Assembly (NCBI RefSeq): GCF_026460885.1
Contig: NZ_JAOVZW010000004.1
Coordinates: forward strand, 245,233-309,232
Direction: 5' to 3'
Source: Chryseobacterium formosum
GTDB taxonomy: Bacteria > Bacteroidota > Bacteroidia > Flavobacteriales > Weeksellaceae
DNA length: 64,000 bases
Positions 8,618 through 17,625 of this stretch are shown here, one piece after another. The notes beneath the pieces were generated by a model, which worked only from the letters and a program-made list of their open reading frames with translations, had not been told where the DNA came from and did not search any database. Both the position numbers and the translations under genes were made by a program. How positions within the stretch are numbered: the stretch's first letter is position 1; every line of letters begins with the position of its first letter.

Positions 8618-9967
8618 TTAATCTTTTCTAATTTCTGTTAAGAAATTCATTTTCAGTACATCATATAAAGAATGTCTACTCACTAAAATCGATGCAATGG
8701 AAGAAATCATTCCCGCAAGCATGAGATGAAAAATTAATGAGTGCCTATCTGTCATTTCTAAAACAATGATGGCTGATGTAAATGGAGCTCTTGTAATTCC
8801 TGTTAAAAAGGCAACCATTCCTCCTAAAATAACAACGTTTGTTTCATTCGGAGTTAAATGTATAATTCCTGAAATGACTGAACCAATACTTGCTCCGGCT
8901 GTTAATGCTGGTGCGAAAATTCCTCCGGCGCCACCGGAAGTAAATGATAGAGCAGGACCCAACATTCTTAAGATGGGTACATACCAATCTTCATGTTTAT
9001 CTTGTGTGAAAAGTACACGTTCGATGATTTCTTTTCCTGAACCTAAGATTTCCCGGCTTATGAAAAATGAAACGCAAGCTATAATTAATGCACAGCCAAC
9101 CAAAAAGAAAACATTCGCTCTGTCTGTTTTTAAGTTTCTTTTCTTCCAGTTGTTCATTTTAAGCATAATTACTGAAAGCTGACTGGCTAAAATTCCGGCA
9201 ATCCCCGCAACTAAAATAATTGGAAACATCACCATTAATGAAACATCATTAGTTTTAGGATAGGCTAAATATAAATAAGATCCGGCTAAGGTTTGAGCCG
9301 TTAAACCTGCAATAATAACCGCAGTAAAAAGAGCTGTTTTAAAATAATTAATGTGCGTCTTTGAAAGTTCTTCAACCGCAAATACAATTCCTCCTAAAGG
9401 GGTATTGAATGCCGCTGCAAGTCCTGCTGCAGCTCCGGTCATAATCATGTTTTTCTTGGAGATTTTCGGCCACCATTGTGGAAGATATTCATTTACTTTT
9501 CTGAAAACCGAACCTGCAATCTGAATTGTGGGGCCTTCTCGTCCGACAGCTCCACCACCAATGACTAAAATAACTGAAGAAAGTATTTTAAATACAATAA
9601 TTTTTATGCTTAAAAGACTTCTGATTTTTTTGTGCTCTTTAGGATTTGCTAATTCTACAGCTGCCATAACCTGCGGAATTCCGCTTCCTTTTGCGTTTGG
9701 AGCAAATTCTTTTACCAACCACCAAGATAATACGAAACCAATGGGAGCAATAATGAAAATCATCCAATCGTGCCAATTTAAAATAAAATGAAGCAGACTT
9801 TCGCCCCACGAAAATATTTTCGCATACATCACGGCAAAAAAACCTGTAATTATTGAGCCTATCCAAAACGGAACCGCCTGAAGCAAATTGTGTTTCAGTT
9901 GTTCGTTTCGGATGTTATCAAAGGATTTTTTTAAGCCTTTTCGAATGTAGATTAATATCCTACGCAT
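8618..9967 (-). CDS. ClC-family chloride/proton antiporter
   Basis: A 449-residue ClC protein with about 10-12 membrane helices. Selectivity-filter motifs are present: GSGIPQ (residues 94-99), GREGP (142-146) with gating glutamate E144, and GGIFAPALTAGASIG. E199 in FAVEELS lies 55 residues after E144, the same spacing as E148 and E203 in the E. coli exchanger, so a 2Cl-/1H+ antiporter is more likely than a channel. There are no C-terminal CBS domains. A minus-strand TACATTTG element at 10007-10014 probably starts transcription. Roles in acid resistance or anion balance are known for the family. Confidence 0.92.
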   Translation of the reverse strand: MRRILIYIRKGLKKSFDNIRNEQLKHNLLQAVPFWIGSIITGFFAVMYAKIFSWGESLLHFILNWHDWMIFIIAPIGFVLSWWLVKEFAPNAKGSGIPQVMAAVELANPKEHKKIRSLLSIKIIVFKILSSVILVIGGGAVGREGPTIQIAGSVFRKVNEYLPQWWPKISKKNMIMTGAAAGLAAAFNTPLGGIVFAVEELSKTHINYFKTALFTAVIIAGLTAQTLAGSYLYLAYPKTNDVSLMVMFPIILVAGIAGILASQLSVIMLKMNNWKKRNLKTDRANVFFLVGCALIIACVSFFISREILGSGKEIIERVLFTQDKHEDWYVPILRMLGPALSFTSGGAGGIFAPALTAGASIGSVISGIIHLTPNETNVVILGGMVAFLTGITRAPFTSAIIVLEMTDRHSLIFHLMLAGMISSIASILVSRHSLYDVLKMNFLTEIRKD

Positions 9968-10085
9968 TCTTCAAATCTAAATTATTTTTTATGAATATGA
10001 AAATCTCAAATGTAATTTTAAGTTCTAAATTTTGAATTTCATAATGAAATCTATTTTTTAAATTTAAGAAAACAAAATTCCATAA

Positions 10086-10116
10086 AAAAACCTTCGAAAA
10101 AATTCGAAGGTTTTTG
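10086..10116 (-). terminator. Terminator after the E2 gene
   Basis: A 13-bp perfect stem (AAAAACCTTCGAA / TTCGAAGGTTTTT) with a 4-base loop, flanked by T-runs on both strands. On the minus strand it ends the E2 gene. Between it and the gene lies a short direct repeat, ATTACTCATTGC with a second near copy. Confidence 0.85.
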
Positions 10117-10166
10117 TATATTAAAATTAGCAGTAAGAAAATTACTCATTGCCAATTACTCATTGC

Positions 10167-11486
10167 TTATATTTCAGTGTTCATATCCCAATTCTGCAGG
10201 TAATCGTGAACGTGTTTCAACATCATTCCACCTAGAGAACCATCTACAACTCTGTGATCGTAAGAGTGAGACATAAACATTAACTGACGGATTGCGATTA
10301 CATCACCATCTTTCGTTTCAAGAACTGCAGGTTTTTTAACGATAGCTCCGATTGCCATAATTGCAACTTGTGGTTGAGGAATAATAGGAGTTCCCATTAA
10401 GTTTCCAAAACTTCCAACGTTAGAAATTGTATATGTTGCACCTTGAGTATCTTCAGGTCTTAATTTCTTATTTCTTGCTCTGTAAGCCAAATCGTTGATC
10501 GCTTTTGCCAATCCTGAAAGTGACAATTGATCTGCATTTTTGATTACAGGAACAATAAGATTTCCGTCTGGTAAAGCTGTTGCCATACCTATGTTGATAT
10601 TTTTCTTCTTGATGATATTTTCACCGTTGATCGAAACATTGATCATTGGGAAATCCTGAATAGCTTTTACAATCGCTTTTACGAAAATTGGCATGAAAGT
10701 CAGTTTTTCACCTTCACGTTTTTCGAACATATCTTTGTTTTTCGATCTCCATTTTACTACGTTGGTTACGTCAGTTTCAATGAAAGAGGTTACGTGAGGA
10801 GCAATTTGTTTTGCTTTCACCATGTTTTCAGCGATGATCTTTCTCATTCTGTCCATAGGAATGATTTCATCACCTGCAGAAGTAGAAATTGTAGTTGCCG
10901 GAGTTGAAATTGCCACCGCTTTTGGAGCTGGAGTTGAAGCCGCTTGTTGTACTGGTACAGCTTGTGAAACTGGCTGATTTCCTCTGTTGGCAACGTGAGC
11001 TAAAATATCTTCTTTTGTAATTCTTCCTTCTAAACCGTTTCCTTTAATCGTTTTTAGTTCAGATTCAGAAATGTTTTCCTGTTGAGCGATAGATTTTACA
11101 AGTGGAGAAAGGTATAAATCTCCCGAAAATTCTACGTGAGAGGTTGCAGTTGGGTTTAAAGGCTCTTCAATTGCCTTGATTGTTTCTGCATCAGGAGCTG
11201 AAGTTTCAGTTTTTATCTCTTCTGAAGATGTACTTCCGCCTTCTCCTTCAATTTCTAAAATAGCGATGGCTTCACCTACTTTTGCAACTTCGTCTTTCTG
11301 TTTAAGGATTTTTACGATTTTCCCCGAAACTGGTGTCGGAACGTCTGAATCTACTTTATCCGTCGCAATTTCTACTACCGAATCATCTTCCTTTACCTGG
11401 TCGCCTTCGTTGAATAACCAAGTGATAACTGTAGCTTCCATCACGCCTTCACCCATCGAAGGAAGCAATAATTTGTATTCTGCCAT
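10167..11486 (-). CDS. 2-oxo acid dehydrogenase E2 (lipoamide acyltransferase)
   Basis: A complete 439-residue E2. Domains in order: lipoyl domain (residues ~1-78) with the lipoylated lysine K44 in EIATDKVDSDV; an E3/E1-binding domain (~125-170) with YLSPLVKSIAQQ and GLEGRITKEDIL; Ala/Pro/Thr-rich linkers; and a catalytic domain (~205-439) with H411 and D415 in SYDHRVVDG. The protein is closest to branched-chain/pyruvate-type E2 proteins and differs from the OdhB at the window start. No E1 or E3 gene is adjacent, so its partners must be encoded elsewhere. A TATATTTG -7 element lies on the minus strand at 11507-11514. The substrate (pyruvate or branched-chain keto acids) is not decided here. 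Confidence 0.92.
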   Translation of the reverse strand: MAEYKLLLPSMGEGVMEATVITWLFNEGDQVKEDDSVVEIATDKVDSDVPTPVSGKIVKILKQKDEVAKVGEAIAILEIEGEGGSTSSEEIKTETSAPDAETIKAIEEPLNPTATSHVEFSGDLYLSPLVKSIAQQENISESELKTIKGNGLEGRITKEDILAHVANRGNQPVSQAVPVQQAASTPAPKAVAISTPATTISTSAGDEIIPMDRMRKIIAENMVKAKQIAPHVTSFIETDVTNVVKWRSKNKDMFEKREGEKLTFMPIFVKAIVKAIQDFPMINVSINGENIIKKKNINIGMATALPDGNLIVPVIKNADQLSLSGLAKAINDLAYRARNKKLRPEDTQGATYTISNVGSFGNLMGTPIIPQPQVAIMAIGAIVKKPAVLETKDGDVIAIRQLMFMSHSYDHRVVDGSLGGMMLKHVHDYLQNWDMNTEI

Positions 11487-11549
11487 TTTTAAATTTTAGA
11501 TTTTGACAAATATATAAAAAAAATCGGTTTTTTTATGAAATAGATAATT

Positions 11550-12377
11550 TTAGAAAAATTCGATGTAAATATTTTCTCCCACATTCAGTCCGAAAAGGGT
11601 TTTGGCACCATTCTTTTTGCTGCCTTTGTAGATGGTTAATTCCAATTGATCGCTGTCGTTGAAGATAGCCGCAGATTGCCCGTGATATTCGGTTTCTCTT
11701 TCCCAATCGGCTACAACTTCGGTGTGACTTGAATAGATTTTTGACAGACTTAAATTCCTGAATTTGATGGTAAAACTCTCAAAACCTTTCGCTAAAGTCT
11801 CAAAAGAATCTTTATTGATATTCGAAATTATGTTTCCGAAATTATCAATGTACATTACTTCACCGATAATCATCTTTTCAGACTCATTATAAACCGGTTT
11901 CGGAAATAAAAGCTGTTTTACAGAATCTATTTTTCGCCCGATAACTTCAGGAAGTCCGCCATTTGCCAAATGAACAGCAACAGGAACAAAAACATCAGTA
12001 GAAGTGAAGTTTACAATATCATCAAAACGGTTGTTTAAAGTGATTTCGTAAATAGCTTCAGGTTTAATATCAAAAAAAATTAAACTTAAAATTCCGTTGT
12101 CGGCTGCCAAAAAGTAATGTCCGTCTGCTTTATAAAGAATATTTTTTCTTGATTTATGAAAAAAACTATCTACAGAAACAATATGAATGGTTCCTTTCGG
12201 GAAATATTGATAAGCATTTCTTACAATATAAGACGTCTGAATCAGGTTATATGCCTGAATATCATGGGTAATATCAACGCTGTTAACTTCAGGATTTAAA
12301 GACAGAATTTTTCCTTTCATAGCCGAAACTCTGTAATCTAATCTTCCGAAATCTGAAGTGAGGGTAATAATTGACAT
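11550..12377 (-). CDS. SAM hydroxide adenosyltransferase (DUF62 family)
   Basis: A 275-residue protein of the DUF62/fluorinase-like family, which uses water or hydroxide to split S-adenosylmethionine into adenosine and methionine. Family signatures: ITLTSDFGRLDYRVSAMKG at the N terminus, VDITHDIQAYN, HIVSVDSF, and YFLAADNGILSLI; the C-terminal beta-barrel domain contains IDNFGNIISNI. It is divergent from phoH, with a minus-strand TAAATTTG promoter element at 12398-12405. The physiological purpose of SAM hydrolysis in these bacteria is unknown. Confidence 0.9.
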   Translation of the reverse strand: MSIITLTSDFGRLDYRVSAMKGKILSLNPEVNSVDITHDIQAYNLIQTSYIVRNAYQYFPKGTIHIVSVDSFFHKSRKNILYKADGHYFLAADNGILSLIFFDIKPEAIYEITLNNRFDDIVNFTSTDVFVPVAVHLANGGLPEVIGRKIDSVKQLLFPKPVYNESEKMIIGEVMYIDNFGNIISNINKDSFETLAKGFESFTIKFRNLSLSKIYSSHTEVVADWERETEYHGQSAAIFNDSDQLELTIYKGSKKNGAKTLFGLNVGENIYIEFF

Positions 12378-12503
12378 GAATAAAAGAGATAGAATTGCAA
12401 ATTTATCTAAAATAAAAGGAAAGAAACGGCTATTGTGGAAAAGAATTTGATTTAAAATTAAAAAAAAACTTCTAAATTTAAAATCTAAAATAAAAATATT
12501 TGC

Positions 12504-13460
12504 ATGTTTGAATTAACGTATGAATTAGAAGGTATTGATGCAAAAAACTTCTACGGAGTTAATAACCAATATTTCAATTTAATAAAATCAAGCTTTCCGA
12601 CACTTAAAATCACGGGCCGTGATCATTTTGTCTTTGCGATGGGAAATCAGGAGGCTTTAGATATATTTAAACAAAAGCTGGACGATATCGTTTCGTTTAT
12701 TTCCAAGAATAATTCGATAGGATTAAAAGATGTTGAAAACTTCCTCAATCTTAAGGATGAGAATGAAAAACATTTGGTTTTTGATCAGGACATCATCGTA
12801 AAAGGTGTTAACGGAAAAATTATTAAAGCTAAAACAACCAATCTTAAAAAACTCGTAAAAGAAAGTGAGAAAAAAGATATGGTTTTTGCAATCGGACCAG
12901 CCGGAACGGGAAAAACGTACACAAGTGTTGCTTTGGCAGCTCGAGCTTTGAGAGATAAGGAAGTTAAAAGAATTGTTTTAACAAGACCTGCCGTTGAAGC
13001 CGGAGAAAGTCTTGGTTTTTTACCGGGAGATCTTAAAGAAAAGCTTGATCCTTATTTACAGCCTTTATACGATGCACTTCGTGATATGATTCCTCATGAG
13101 AAACTGGAAGGTTTTATGGAGAAAAAAGTAATTGAAGTGGCGCCTTTAGCTTTTATGAGAGGTAGAACTCTAGATGATGCTTTTGTAATTTTGGATGAAG
13201 CTCAAAATACAACCCACGCTCAAATGAAAATGTTTTTAACGAGAATGGGAATGAATGCTAAATTTATCATTACGGGAGATCCTACTCAGATTGATTTACC
13301 TCCAAAACAACATTCTGGCTTGAAGGAAGCGATGAGAATATTGAAAGACGTAAAAGAAATTGGATTTGTATATTTAAATGAAGAAGATGTTGTAAGACAC
13401 CCTGTTGTGAAGAAAATTATCTTAGCCTACAACGAAGAAGACAAGCGTAATAAAGAATAA
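12504..13460 (+). CDS. phoH: PhoH-family ATPase
   Basis: A 318-residue PhoH protein. An N-terminal domain with a KH-like look (residues 1-90) precedes the P-loop ATPase with Walker A GPAGTGKTYTS (K137) and Walker B FVILDEAQN; other motifs are LTRPAVEAGESLGFLPGD and ITGDPTQIDLP. PhoH proteins are ATP-dependent RNA-remodelling enzymes linked to RNA metabolism; family firm, role general. The sequence AATATTTG lies three bases before the ATG, so the mRNA may have almost no leader (inference). Confidence 0.94.
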   Translation: MFELTYELEGIDAKNFYGVNNQYFNLIKSSFPTLKITGRDHFVFAMGNQEALDIFKQKLDDIVSFISKNNSIGLKDVENFLNLKDENEKHLVFDQDIIVKGVNGKIIKAKTTNLKKLVKESEKKDMVFAIGPAGTGKTYTSVALAARALRDKEVKRIVLTRPAVEAGESLGFLPGDLKEKLDPYLQPLYDALRDMIPHEKLEGFMEKKVIEVAPLAFMRGRTLDDAFVILDEAQNTTHAQMKMFLTRMGMNAKFIITGDPTQIDLPPKQHSGLKEAMRILKDVKEIGFVYLNEEDVVRHPVVKKIILAYNEEDKRNKE

Positions 13461-13494
13461 TTTCAAAAAAGTTTAAAGAAATTTTAAAAACATT

Positions 13495-13523
13495 TTGTAG
13501 TTCTGTAAAAAGTGATATATTTG
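13495..13523 (+). promoter_or_regulatory. Promoter of the first outer-membrane barrel gene
   Basis: TTG (13495-13497, within TTTTG) is followed after 18 bases by TATATTTG (13516-13523), a good match to the Bacteroidota consensus. The leader to the ATG at 13556 is about 30 bases. Confidence 0.68.
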
Positions 13524-13555
13524 AACTCTTAAAATTTGTTAAAAAACTTTAAATT

Positions 13556-14212
13556 ATGAAAAAATTATTACTTATTGCTTCTATTGCTGTGGCGGGAATT
13601 ACTGTTAATGCACAGGAAACAAGATTTGGTGTAAAAGCTGGTTATTCATTATCTACAATAAAAGTGGATGAAGCTCAGGATGATTTAGAAGCTAGAAGTA
13701 CAGATCCTTCTCATACATTCTATATCGGAGGTCTTGTAGAGCATAAATTTGGAGATAAATTTGGTGTTCAGGGAGAAGTTTTATATTCTCCACTTGGAGG
13801 AAAAGAAGATTATAATGTGAGTGAAGGTCAACTTTATTTCAGAGAAAAATCTAAGCTTACTTTTGGTACTTTATTAATACCTGTTTCTGCAAAATATTTT
13901 ATCACTGAAAATATGTCGGTGTCATTAGGAGCTAGTTTCGGTGTTATTTTATCTGCAAAACAAAAAACTGTTATTGATGCAGGTCTTGGGCTTCCAGGTT
14001 TAGATATCGAAGGTGATGATGATGTAGATATTAAAAATGATGTTAACACTCTAAATATTGCTCCATTCTTAGGTGCAGAATATATGTTAGAAAACGGATT
14101 GTTCTTTGATGCAAGATACAATTATGGTATTTCTGATTTATCTAAAAGTGATGGAAAGGTTACAAATAGCTTTTTACAAGTTGGTGTAGGTTTCAAATTC
14201 GGAGGAAACTAA
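13556..14212 (+). CDS. Outer-membrane beta-barrel protein
   Basis: A 218-residue exported protein: signal peptide MKKLLLIASIAVAGITVNAQ, then alternating strands of a small outer-membrane barrel (RFGVKAGYSLS, FYIGGLVEHKF, FGVQGEVLYSPLGG, FLGAEYMLENGLFFDARYNYGI) and a C-terminal LQVGVGFKFGG. This fits the OmpW/PorT-like 8-strand barrel superfamily frequent in Bacteroidota. A charged Asp/Asn loop near residues 150-165 would be extracellular or periplasmic. It is the first of four successive barrel genes and has its own promoter and terminator. Function unknown. Confidence 0.82.
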   Translation: MKKLLLIASIAVAGITVNAQETRFGVKAGYSLSTIKVDEAQDDLEARSTDPSHTFYIGGLVEHKFGDKFGVQGEVLYSPLGGKEDYNVSEGQLYFREKSKLTFGTLLIPVSAKYFITENMSVSLGASFGVILSAKQKTVIDAGLGLPGLDIEGDDDVDIKNDVNTLNIAPFLGAEYMLENGLFFDARYNYGISDLSKSDGKVTNSFLQVGVGFKFGGN

Positions 14213-14236
14213 GAAATTATTGATCAAACGATTATA

Positions 14237-14268
14237 GAGCAAGGCAATTTTTTGTCTTGCTTTTTTTG
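14237..14268 (+). terminator. Rho-independent terminator
   Basis: Stem AGCAAGGCA / TGTCTTGCT with one G-U pair, followed by seven T. It separates the first and second barrel genes. Confidence 0.88.
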
Positions 14269-14346
14269 TGTAATCAAAATTCCTGCGGCATTGTGTTTGC
14301 TATACAAGAAAATAATTGAGTTAATAACAAATTTTAAATTATTAAA

Positions 14347-14853
14347 ATGAAAAAATTACTATTACTAGGTGCTTTTGCATTGTTTGGTGGAGTTGCGCAA
14401 GCTCAGTCAGGATTTAAGTTAGGTGGTCATATTGGTGCTCCTGTAGGTGATGCTTCAAGTGTTTCGTCATTTACTTTAGGTGTTGATGCAGCATATATGT
14501 GGAACGTAATGAAAGGTTTAGACGTTGGTATCGCTTCAGGATATTCGCATTTTTTCGGTAAAGACAGATGGGAAGATTTTGGATTTATTCCTTTGGCGGC
14601 TTCTGGAAAATACAGATTTAATGGTCTTCCGCTTTTCGTAGGCTTGGATTTGGGAGGAGCTATTTCCACTAAAGATGGTATTGACAGCGGTATTTATGTA
14701 TATCCAAAAGTAGGATTTCAATTACCGAAAGCAGAATTGTACTTAGGTTACCAAAATATCGGAAGTGAGAGAGGAGATTGGGAAAGAAGAGACAGAAGAG
14801 TTGATTCTAATTTTGGTGCTATTAATTTAGGTGTGAATTTCTTTTTGAAATAA
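14347..14853 (+). CDS. Small outer-membrane beta-barrel protein
   Basis: A 168-residue protein with signal peptide MKKLLLLGAFALFGGVAQAQ and a barrel built of alternating hydrophobic/Gly strands (FKLGGHIGAPVGD, VGIASGYSHFFG, PLFVGLDLGGAIS, GAINLGVNFFLK). A strongly charged loop (residues ~140-152, ERGDWERRDRR) is notable. It has its own terminator. It resembles the neighbouring barrels in signal peptide and architecture but not closely in sequence. Function unknown. Confidence 0.8.
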   Translation: MKKLLLLGAFALFGGVAQAQSGFKLGGHIGAPVGDASSVSSFTLGVDAAYMWNVMKGLDVGIASGYSHFFGKDRWEDFGFIPLAASGKYRFNGLPLFVGLDLGGAISTKDGIDSGIYVYPKVGFQLPKAELYLGYQNIGSERGDWERRDRRVDSNFGAINLGVNFFLK

Positions 14854-14874
14854 ATAGTTAAACAACAATAATGG

Positions 14875-14902
14875 ACTCTGATTGAAAAATCAGAGTTTTT
14901 TT
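14875..14902 (+). terminator. Rho-independent terminator
   Basis: A 9-bp stem ACTCTGATT / AATCAGAGT with a GAAA tetraloop and seven T. Confidence 0.92.
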
Positions 14903-15060
14903 ATGTTAATTTTTGAAAAAATAACATTTATATCTCTTATATGCGATTTCTATATGATAAAACATAATATTCATGAGTGATATTAATCACATTAAGAAAT
15001 TTTAATATTGAAAATTACCCTTATAAATTTGCACCCAAGAAAGTATAAAATTATTATAAA

Positions 15061-15717
15061 ATGAAAAAATTATTAGTAGCTAGTGCTGTTGCACTTTTCG
15101 GTTTATCTAATGCACAAATCGCTAAAGGAACTATTTATTTATCAGGTACTGCAGGTTATTCTCAAGTAGAGACTAACAACGGAAACTTGAAAAGTGAAGA
15201 ATTAAATATTGTTCCTACAGCAGGATTTTTCGTAGCACCAAACTTCGCAGTAGGTTTAGGAGTAGGTTACCAAACTGTAAAAAACACTACAATTTCTACT
15301 ACAACAACTCCATTATCTACAACAGTAAACACTGCTGAAGAAAAATATCCTGCATTTGTTGTAGCTCCTTTCGCTAGAAAATACTGGACTTTGTCTGATA
15401 AATTGTATTTCTTCGGTCAATTAGCTGTACCAATGGAATTTGGAAAAGCTGAATCTGAAGTTTCTTCTGTAACTACAGCTGGAAGTACTACATCTAGTTC
15501 TTCTATTTCTACTGAAGCTAAATACACTTCAATTGGAGTAACTGTAAAGCCAGGTTTAGATTATTTCTTAAACAAAAACTGGACTATTGAAGCTACAATC
15601 GGAGAATTCGGTTACAACAACTTCAAACCAAAAGACGGTGAAGCTACAAACAACTATAGCTTCGGTTTAAACCTAGCTAACGTAGGTATCGGTGTTAAAT
15701 ATGTTTTTGCTAAATAA
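15061..15717 (+). CDS. Outer-membrane beta-barrel protein (paralogue 1)
   Basis: A 218-residue barrel protein: signal peptide MKKLLVASAVALFGLSNAQ, then GTIYLSGTAGYSQVET, PTAGFFVAPNFAVGLGVGYQ, KYWTLSDKLYFFGQLAVPMEFG and a closing LNLANVGIGVKYVFAK. A Ser/Thr-rich loop (STTTTPLSTTVN and a second near residue 140) is low-complexity and probably surface-exposed. A TAAATTTG -7 element lies at 15024-15031. The next gene is a paralogue with the same signal-peptide end (ALFGLSNAQ) and a duplicated terminator, so the pair arose by tandem duplication. Function unknown. Confidence 0.82.
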   Translation: MKKLLVASAVALFGLSNAQIAKGTIYLSGTAGYSQVETNNGNLKSEELNIVPTAGFFVAPNFAVGLGVGYQTVKNTTISTTTTPLSTTVNTAEEKYPAFVVAPFARKYWTLSDKLYFFGQLAVPMEFGKAESEVSSVTTAGSTTSSSSISTEAKYTSIGVTVKPGLDYFLNKNWTIEATIGEFGYNNFKPKDGEATNNYSFGLNLANVGIGVKYVFAK

Positions 15718-15738
15718 TTAGTAAACATATATTGATAT

Positions 15739-15770
15739 AAATCCTGAGATTATTTCTCAGGATTTTTTTT
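15739..15770 (+). terminator. Rho-independent terminator (copy 1)
   Basis: An 11-bp stem (AAATCCTGAGA / TCTCAGGATTT) and eight T. A variant copy of the same hairpin follows the next gene. Confidence 0.92.
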
Positions 15771-15771
15771 G

Positions 15772-15779
15772 TATTTTTG
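15772..15779 (+). promoter_or_regulatory. Promoter -7 element between the duplicated barrel genes
   Basis: TATTTTTG begins one base after the T-run of the preceding terminator. It rules out a start codon upstream of 15780 for the next gene. Confidence 0.6.
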
Positions 15780-15800
15780 CCGACTCAAATATCAATAACT

Positions 15801-16436
15801 ATGAAAAAATCATTATTAGTGGGTGCAATTGCACTTTTCGGGCTTTCAAATGCTCAAATGACTAAAGGAGACTGGGTAATCAGCGGAAACACAGGAATGG
15901 GTTTTAATAACGTGAATACAACTTACAAAGCAGATGGACAAACTGAAGACGGTCCTAAAGTAAGTACATTTTCTGTAACTCCATCTGTAGGATATTTTGT
16001 TATCGACAAATTAGCTGTAGGAATCGACCTTGGTTTTACAACAGCTACAACGAAATATGAAGGTTTAAAATCAACAGTTTCTAGCTTAACGGTAATGCCT
16101 ACTGCAACGTATTATTTCACAAACGATTCTAAATTTGTTCCTTTCCTAGGAGCAGGAGCAGGTTATGCGTCTGTAAAAAACAAAGGGTCTGTAGATTTTA
16201 TGGGCGTAACAGAATCTGAAGAAATGACAACTGATGGTTTAGCTTGGAAAGTAAAAGGAGGAATTACTTATATGGCAACTCAGTCATTGGGTATCAATTT
16301 AGGAGTTTCTTACGATCAGTTTTCAAACAAAGAGACTTATTTCGGAACAGAAGTTAAAACGAATGTGAAAACTTTTGGAGCAAACATTGGTTTCTCTTAT
16401 TTCATCAAGTCTAAAAGTCAAAAATCAGATAAATAA
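15801..16436 (+). CDS. Outer-membrane beta-barrel protein (paralogue 2)
   Basis: A 211-residue barrel protein with signal peptide MKKSLLVGAIALFGLSNAQ and the paralogous mature start MTKGDWVISGNTGMGF. Strands such as FSVTPSVGYFVIDKLAVGI, FVPFLGAGAGYASVK and TFGANIGFSYFIK support an OmpW-like 8-strand barrel. ATG 15801 is chosen over the upstream TTG at 15777 because the latter lies inside the -7 promoter element and would spoil the signal peptide. The C terminus (KSKSQKSDK) runs a few charged residues past the final strand. Function unknown. Confidence 0.83.
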   Translation: MKKSLLVGAIALFGLSNAQMTKGDWVISGNTGMGFNNVNTTYKADGQTEDGPKVSTFSVTPSVGYFVIDKLAVGIDLGFTTATTKYEGLKSTVSSLTVMPTATYYFTNDSKFVPFLGAGAGYASVKNKGSVDFMGVTESEEMTTDGLAWKVKGGITYMATQSLGINLGVSYDQFSNKETYFGTEVKTNVKTFGANIGFSYFIKSKSQKSDK

Positions 16437-16458
16437 TATTTGATTTTAATTAAAGATC

Positions 16459-16489
16459 AATCCTGAGATTATTTCTTGGGATTTTTTTT
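16459..16489 (+). terminator. Rho-independent terminator (copy 2)
   Basis: Same 5' arm (AATCCTGAGA) as the terminator at 15739, but the 3' arm is TCTTGGGATT: two changes that both keep pairing as G-U. Eight T follow. Confidence 0.88.
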
Positions 16490-16554
16490 GTTTAAAAGTT
16501 TTATGAAATCTTTATATCTAAATAACTAATTTTGATTTTCTTTTTCAGCAAAAC

Positions 16555-17625
16555 TTGAAAGCCTCTAACACGACAAAATACCGACAATATCTGCTAAGTG
16601 CATTTTCTGTACTCACTGTTTCTGTGCTTTGTTTTTTGATAAGAAACGAAATCAATTACAGAGTTTCTGCACTGATACTTTTATTGACAGTTTCAGTCAT
16701 TGCGATGCTGTTTGATATTTTTCCGGTACTTTTAGCGGCTTTTTTAAGCGCACTGATCTGGAATTTTCTTTTTATTGAACCTCAATTTACTCTGGAAATT
16801 CGCAGTACAGAAGATCTTTTAATGTTTCTTTCTTACTTTTTTGTTGCTTTATTAAACGCTGTTTTAACCTTTAAAATAAGACAGGCCGAACGAAAAGCAA
16901 GAGATAAAGAAGAAAAAGAACAAACTATAAAATTGTACAATACCCTTTTAAACTCACTTTCTCACGAATTAAGAACCCCAATTGCCACAATTTTAGGAAC
17001 TGTTGATACATTAAAAGATTCCAATGAAAAACTAAATCCTACACAACGATTGGATTTATTAAATGATATTGATATTGCAACCGTCCGTCTCAACCGACAA
17101 GTTGAAAATATTCTCAACATGAGCCGTATTGAAAGCGGAATTTTAAAACCAAAATCAGATTGGTGCGATATGAATGAACTGACAAATTCTGTTATTCAAA
17201 AAATAGAAAATTGTGATGGTCATCAATTAAATTATAATGTTGATGAAAATCTTCCACTTTTTAAACTAGATATTGGTTTTACCGAACAGATTTTGTTGAA
17301 TCTTTTGCATAATGCCGTTCAATATACACCGTCAAATTCTATTATTGAAATTAAAATTTCCCATGAATCTGAAAACTGTAAAATCATTATTTCAGACAAT
17401 GGAAAAGGAATTCCCGAAAACGAACATCAATTGATCTTTGATAAATTCCGAAGACTTCCCGACAGCAAAACCGGCGGAAGCGGATTAGGATTATCCATCG
17501 TAAAAGGCTTTACAGAAGCTCAAAACGGAACGATTTCTTTACAGCATAATATTCCGAACGGAACCGTTTTTACGATTGAAATTCCTGCAGAAACCTCATA
17601 CATAAACCATCTGAAAAATGAATAA
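16555..17625 (+). CDS. Sensor histidine kinase, KdpD C-terminal-like
   Basis: A 356-residue kinase matching the C-terminal half of KdpD: four membrane helices (residues ~14-108, DUF4118-like), a coiled linker, HisKA with phospho-acceptor H137 (NSLSHELRTPIATILGT), and HATPase_c with N, G1 and G2 boxes (LLHNAVQYTP, DNGKGIP, GGSGLGLSIVKGF). The N-terminal KdpD/Usp sensor domains (~400 residues) are missing. The start is TTG at 16555; no ATG lies between the upstream in-frame stop and that codon. It overlaps the response regulator by 8 bases. Such kinases sense potassium or turgor; no kdpFABC is present here, but kup lies 2.3 kb downstream. Confidence 0.9.
   Translation: MKASNTTKYRQYLLSAFSVLTVSVLCFLIRNEINYRVSALILLLTVSVIAMLFDIFPVLLAAFLSALIWNFLFIEPQFTLEIRSTEDLLMFLSYFFVALLNAVLTFKIRQAERKARDKEEKEQTIKLYNTLLNSLSHELRTPIATILGTVDTLKDSNEKLNPTQRLDLLNDIDIATVRLNRQVENILNMSRIESGILKPKSDWCDMNELTNSVIQKIENCDGHQLNYNVDENLPLFKLDIGFTEQILLNLLHNAVQYTPSNSIIEIKISHESENCKIIISDNGKGIPENEHQLIFDKFRRLPDSKTGGSGLGLSIVKGFTEAQNGTISLQHNIPNGTVFTIEIPAETSYINHLKNE

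Noticed and set aside
8766..9182. Plus-strand open frame of 138 codons inside the ClC gene
   Set aside because: It mirrors the conserved ClC protein on the other strand and shows no independent start context or similarity.
11176..11499. Plus-strand open frame of 107 codons opposite the E2 lipoyl region
   Set aside because: Low-complexity Ser/Thr shadow of the antisense Ala/Glu-rich E2 segment.
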